NCBI RefSeq assembly: GCF_022828475.1
Contig: NZ_CP059557.1
Coordinates: forward strand, 744,001-808,000
Direction: 5' to 3'
Source of the DNA: Saccharopolyspora gloriosae
GTDB taxonomy: Bacteria > Actinomycetota > Actinomycetes > Mycobacteriales > Pseudonocardiaceae
Length of the DNA stretch: 64,000 nt
Made by a program: the position numbers and the translations under genes. The notes under the pieces are model-generated. The model saw nothing but the letters and a program-made list of their open reading frames with translations. It ran no database searches and was not told the origin of the DNA. Numbering within the stretch: the stretch's first letter is position 1; each line of letters opens with the position of its first letter. Positions 60,842 to 64,000 of the stretch are shown here, in pieces.

Positions 60842-61318
60842 TCACCGCTCCCAGCCGTCGTTGTCCTCGACGGTTTCGGCCGTGCGGTTCAGGTTCCGCG
60901 GACGGTTGTGCAGCACGGCGTCGACGTCCCGAACCCGGTCCAGCGTCGGTTCGGCGAGCTTACCGAGCACCCCGCCGACGCTCTGCCTGCCGGCGTTGAC
61001 CTCCTCGATGTCCAAGCCCGGCAACAGGTCCTCGCCCATGATCTCCTGCATGTGGCTCAGGCTCTTGTCGCGCGCCTTGCGGATGGTCTCCAACAGCACC
61101 GCGGCCAGCTCGGTGGGCGGCATCGTCCGGTACGCGGTGTTGTTGAACTTCAGGTCCGCGATCTCGCCGTGCCCGTCCATGGTCACCGTCAAGATCCGCT
61201 TCTGCGAATCGACCGAGGTGCTCGTCTCGTCCAGCTTCTTCCCGAACTCTTCAAGGTTCCGCTGTTTTTCCTCGAATGCCTCGATCGCGCGGTTGAGGTC
61301 CGGAAAGCCGGTCGCCAT
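60842..61318 (-). CDS. YbaB/EbfC family protein, copy 2
   Basis: A 158-aa paralogue of the preceding protein. It has RILTVTMDGHGEIADLKFNN and TAYRTMPPTELAAVLLETIR in the core and a C-terminal tail ending DNDGWER. ATG 61318 with CGGAG upstream is chosen over ATG 61348. It starts 26 bp after the 586-aa gene's stop and is thus co-transcribed. Two distinct YbaB-like subunits in one operon suggest a heterodimer. Confidence 0.82.
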   Translation of the reverse strand: MATGFPDLNRAIEAFEEKQRNLEEFGKKLDETSTSVDSQKRILTVTMDGHGEIADLKFNNTAYRTMPPTELAAVLLETIRKARDKSLSHMQEIMGEDLLPGLDIEEVNAGRQSVGGVLGKLAEPTLDRVRDVDAVLHNRPRNLNRTAETVEDNDGWER

Positions 61319-61344
61319 GAGCTGCTCCGTTCTTCGATCGGTTG

Positions 61345-63105
61345 TCAACGGCCCAGGACTCCGCCGGTGATGTCGGCGCTGGAGTCCCAGGTCTCCTCGT
61401 CTTCCTGCTGCAAGGTGGTGGAGAAGCGCTCTCGGCCGAGCTGTCCCGCCATCCCCGCGCCCGCGCCGCCCATCGGCATCATCGGCATCCCGTTGCCGCC
61501 GGCCCCGCCGGCCGCGGGCGACGTCGTGCCCGGTGTCACCGGTGCGGAAGCGGGGGGCGCGGTGGCGGAAGCCGAGGTGGGCACCGTCGCGCCGCTGCCC
61601 GCCACGCTTCCGGGAGGCCCGGTGGGAATGTCGGGCGTCGCCGACGGTGTCGGGACCGAAGGCGTCGAAACCGAAGGTGTCGAAACCGAAGGTGTCGAGA
61701 CCGGAGGAACCGACGCGGAAGGAGTCGCACCGCCCGAACCGGCGGAAGCGCCGCTGGTGGGGCTGCCGGTCTCGGCTTCCGGCAACGGTGCGCCATCGGT
61801 TTCCGGGCGCTGCGGAGTGTTCGGCACCAGGTCGGCCTCCACCCCTTCAGGAGGTGGCGGACCTTCGGTGGCCGTCAGGAACCGCTGCTCGACCTGGTCC
61901 GCGCTCAGCTCCGGCGACGCGGGAGCGGTGAACGTGGACTCGGTGGACGGCTGACCACCTTCGCCCGCCCGCGCCGACCACTGGCCGGACTCCGCCGAAC
62001 CGGAGTGCTCCTGGCCCGAACCGTCCTGACCGGACTTCGCCGAAGAGCCGCCGTGGCCGCTGGACGAATTGCCCGACCTCGTCGAAGTGCTGTTCCCGGA
62101 GGGCCGGAGGGCTCCGCTGGTGCCGAGTCCGTACGGAATCGCCGAGGACGCGGACCCCGCGCTGGAGACCACGGTCGACTCGCCCGTACCGCTCTGCGGT
62201 ACCACCACGCCTTGCTCGTTCACTTCCGGGCTGTAGACCTCGGCGGAGTCGGCGGTAGTTCCGTACGTCGAAGCCGGTCGTCCCAGCACACCTTGATCGG
62301 ACGAGTAGGACGAGACCGCGTTCGTGCGTGGAGCGAGGACGAGCGACGCACCGCCGGAGCCTCCGGAGCCGCTGGAGCCCACGTAGTTCCCGCCGGAACC
62401 GAAGTCGTTGCCACCGCCGGATTGCGAGGCCGCCGGGTCCGCGGCGACCGTCGTGCCCCGGACGGACTTCTCCGGGAACTGTCCGAACCGCTTGCCGATG
62501 TTGAAGTAGGTGTTGCTGAGCTGCTGCATCACCTGCGCCGTCTGCTCATTGTGAGTGATGTCCTGCTGCTGCATCGCGGCCTGCGCGGCCGGATCCGCCG
62601 CGGCAGGGGAGGCGGCGAACTCGTCCATTCCCTGCTGCCGCTGGTCCTTCACCTGCCCGACTTGGCGTTGCGCATCCGCCAGCGCGTCCCCGAGCTGGTT
62701 GAGCATCGCCGCGTAATTCGGGGCGTTCAACGTCTCGACCAGCTTGTCGACGGTGCGGTTGACCTCCCGCATCGCGTCGGTGAAGCCCCGCGCCGCCGGG
62801 CCCTGCCACACCTGCTCGAGGTGGCTGGTCTGCGCTCGGAGACGTTCCGAGGCGTTCACGAACGTTTCGGCCATGCCGTCGAATCCGTGCGCCGCCTTGT
62901 AGAACGACTCCGGAACGCCGGTGGCGAGTGCGGCTGCGGTCTGTTCCATGTCCGGTACCGGGGGCGGAGCGCCGGGGGTGCCCGCCCCCGGCGAGGCGAC
63001 GTTCGCGCCACCGGGGACGTTCTGCCCCGAAGACGGCGACGGGGTCAAGTCAGGTGGCGGCGGGTAGCCCGGCTGTGCGCTGCCGCCAGATGCAGTGGGG
63101 TTCAT
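61345..63105 (-). CDS. WXG/PPE-like T7SS substrate (586 aa)
   Basis: Residues 1-50 are Pro/Gly-rich. Residues about 50-210 are a helical domain with VWQGPAARGF, a clear WxG turn, and LNAPNYAAMLNQLGDALADA. The rest is Ser/Gly/Pro-rich with short PSVSTPSVSTPSV repeats and a C-terminal motif (GMPMMPMGG... WDSSADITGGVLGR) that recurs in the partial gene upstream. The layout resembles mycobacterial PPE proteins with a disordered tail. Likely exported or part of a surface complex. Confidence 0.8.
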   Translation of the reverse strand: MNPTASGGSAQPGYPPPPDLTPSPSSGQNVPGGANVASPGAGTPGAPPPVPDMEQTAAALATGVPESFYKAAHGFDGMAETFVNASERLRAQTSHLEQVWQGPAARGFTDAMREVNRTVDKLVETLNAPNYAAMLNQLGDALADAQRQVGQVKDQRQQGMDEFAASPAAADPAAQAAMQQQDITHNEQTAQVMQQLSNTYFNIGKRFGQFPEKSVRGTTVAADPAASQSGGGNDFGSGGNYVGSSGSGGSGGASLVLAPRTNAVSSYSSDQGVLGRPASTYGTTADSAEVYSPEVNEQGVVVPQSGTGESTVVSSAGSASSAIPYGLGTSGALRPSGNSTSTRSGNSSSGHGGSSAKSGQDGSGQEHSGSAESGQWSARAGEGGQPSTESTFTAPASPELSADQVEQRFLTATEGPPPPEGVEADLVPNTPQRPETDGAPLPEAETGSPTSGASAGSGGATPSASVPPVSTPSVSTPSVSTPSVPTPSATPDIPTGPPGSVAGSGATVPTSASATAPPASAPVTPGTTSPAAGGAGGNGMPMMPMGGAGAGMAGQLGRERFSTTLQQEDEETWDSSADITGGVLGR

Positions 63106-63152
63106 TCGGGGTCGCCCTCTTCGTCGCGCGAGCAGTGGTCATTCATGATCGC

Positions 63153-64000
63153 CTACGCGTCCCGGCCGAGAACGCGCTGGACCGAACCTTCGGCGTCCTC
63201 CCGCCAGTTGTCGCCGTCGTCCACCAGCCAGGTGCTGGACTCCCGGCTCTGGCCCTGTTGCCCAGCCCCAGCGCCGGCGCCCCCCATACCGCCGCCCATC
63301 GGGGGCATCATCGGTGAGCCTGCGCCACCGCCCGCACCGCCCTGCAGGGGGGAGGAGCCGCCCTGCACAGGTGCGCCCACGTTGGGCTGGTTTCCCGGCG
63401 TGGTCGGGTCGAGTGCGGCGTTGGTCTGCGCGGTCGGGCCACTGTTCACGAGGTTCGGGTCCACCCCGCCGCTGACCTCCGCCGCCGGAACTTCGCCGCC
63501 CCCGCCGCCGAGGTCGATCCCACCGCCACCGCCACCGCCACCGGTGCCGAGACCGGGCAGGTCCGCCGCACCGCCGCCGAGGCCCCCCAGCGGGTTCTCC
63601 GGCGGTGCGAGGAACGAGCTGAGGTCGTCGGTCAGCGACGACTTCTGCGCATCGCCGTTGAGCTCGGCCATCGCCTGGTCGCCCGCGGTCTGGGTGGTGT
63701 CGCTGACCTGGTCGACGATGTCGCTCATCTCGTCGTAGCTCAGCGGGCCGCCGTCCGAGGTGAACTCTCCCAACGCGTTCTGGCCGGTCTCTTGCGCCTG
63801 GCCGACGACGTCGTCGATCAGCTTCTGGGCCTCTTCGGATCCGGCCGCGTCCGGTCCCACGGCTTCTTCGAGCGCCTGTTCACCGGCTTCGCGAGCCTTT
63901 TCGGTCATGCCGTCGACGATCGATCGAGCCTGGTCGCCCGACACCTCGATCGGCGACCCGTCCGGGTTGGTGGGCGTTTCCCCGTTTTCGGAGTCGGAGT
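63153..64000 (-). CDS. Partial Gly/Pro-rich T7SS-locus protein (5' end outside window)
   Basis: The frame is open to the window edge, so the true start is beyond 64000; GTG 63944 is only an internal start candidate. It has helical acidic segments (AREAGEQALEEAV and AQETGQNALGEF), then Gly-rich stretches and a C-terminus with SPMMPPMGG and WLVDDGDNWREDAEG... VLGR. The tail matches that of the 586-aa protein in pattern, so both probably interact with a common partner. 47 bp separates the two genes. Confidence 0.75.
   Translation of the reverse strand, partial: SDSENGETPTNPDGSPIEVSGDQARSIVDGMTEKAREAGEQALEEAVGPDAAGSEEAQKLIDDVVGQAQETGQNALGEFTSDGGPLSYDEMSDIVDQVSDTTQTAGDQAMAELNGDAQKSSLTDDLSSFLAPPENPLGGLGGGAADLPGLGTGGGGGGGGIDLGGGGGEVPAAEVSGGVDPNLVNSGPTAQTNAALDPTTPGNQPNVGAPVQGGSSPLQGGAGGGAGSPMMPPMGGGMGGAGAGAGQQGQSRESSTWLVDDGDNWREDAEGSVQRVLGRDA

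Overview
The window is high-GC (roughly 70%) DNA with GTG/TTG starts, GGAGG-type ribosome binding sites, DUF3040-, DUF4232-, mycothiol-DinB- and SseB-type genes and a type VII secretion (T7SS) locus. Together these point to a filamentous actinobacterium. The gene mix fits the Pseudonocardiales (Saccharopolyspora-like), which is an inference from gene content only. No rRNA, tRNA, CRISPR array, insertion sequence or phage genes were seen.

Positions 1-33145 are an ordinary chromosomal-arm patchwork. They hold small conserved hypotheticals, an AlkZ-like DNA glycosylase with a DinB protein divergent from a WYL regulator, a quinone oxidoreductase, TetR and HxlR regulators, and a PD-(D/E)XK nuclease-like protein. 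A galactarate/talarate cassette (MFS importer plus enolase-superfamily dehydratase) has a perfect hairpin operator candidate upstream. Next come two small PLDc_N membrane proteins, nanE with a truncated nanK, a lipoprotein, a peptidoglycan amidase and a secreted DVWA-repeat protein. A possible secondary-metabolism remnant follows (P450, fused PabAB, SnoaL-like, type II thioesterase, IDI). Several gene remnants (aconitase-like tail, nitroreductase tail, nanK and FadR fragments fused at one junction) show deletion-driven decay.

Positions 24751-64000 form one T7SS-linked island. Reading leftwards from the right edge, an apparent minus-strand operon encodes a partial Gly/Pro-rich protein, a 586-aa WXG/PPE-like protein, two YbaB/EbfC paralogues, a WXG100-like protein and then a single 8333-aa protein (25 kb). 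Two SseB-like T7SS-associated proteins lie downstream of it. On the left side stand two divergent LuxR-family (LAL) regulators and a beta-helix/AAA+ (EccA/CbxX-like) fusion.

The giant protein is the main discovery candidate. It begins with a WXG100-like helical domain and a hydrophobic segment. After them come seven alternating modules: an ART-like domain with an LYRG motif (4 copies) and a metzincin-like protease with HEFGH..G..D (3 copies). One Cys/His-dyad module follows, then a large beta-rich central region, a Fic domain and three more Cys/His-dyad modules. Proline/glutamine/lysine linkers and five different tandem repeats join them. I infer a T7SS-exported multi-effector polyprotein, analogous in logic to MARTX toxins, possibly self-processed by its clan-CD-like Cys modules. 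About 4.5 kb of it consists of 2.4 tandem copies of a 1830-bp unit that look identical, which suggests very recent effector amplification.
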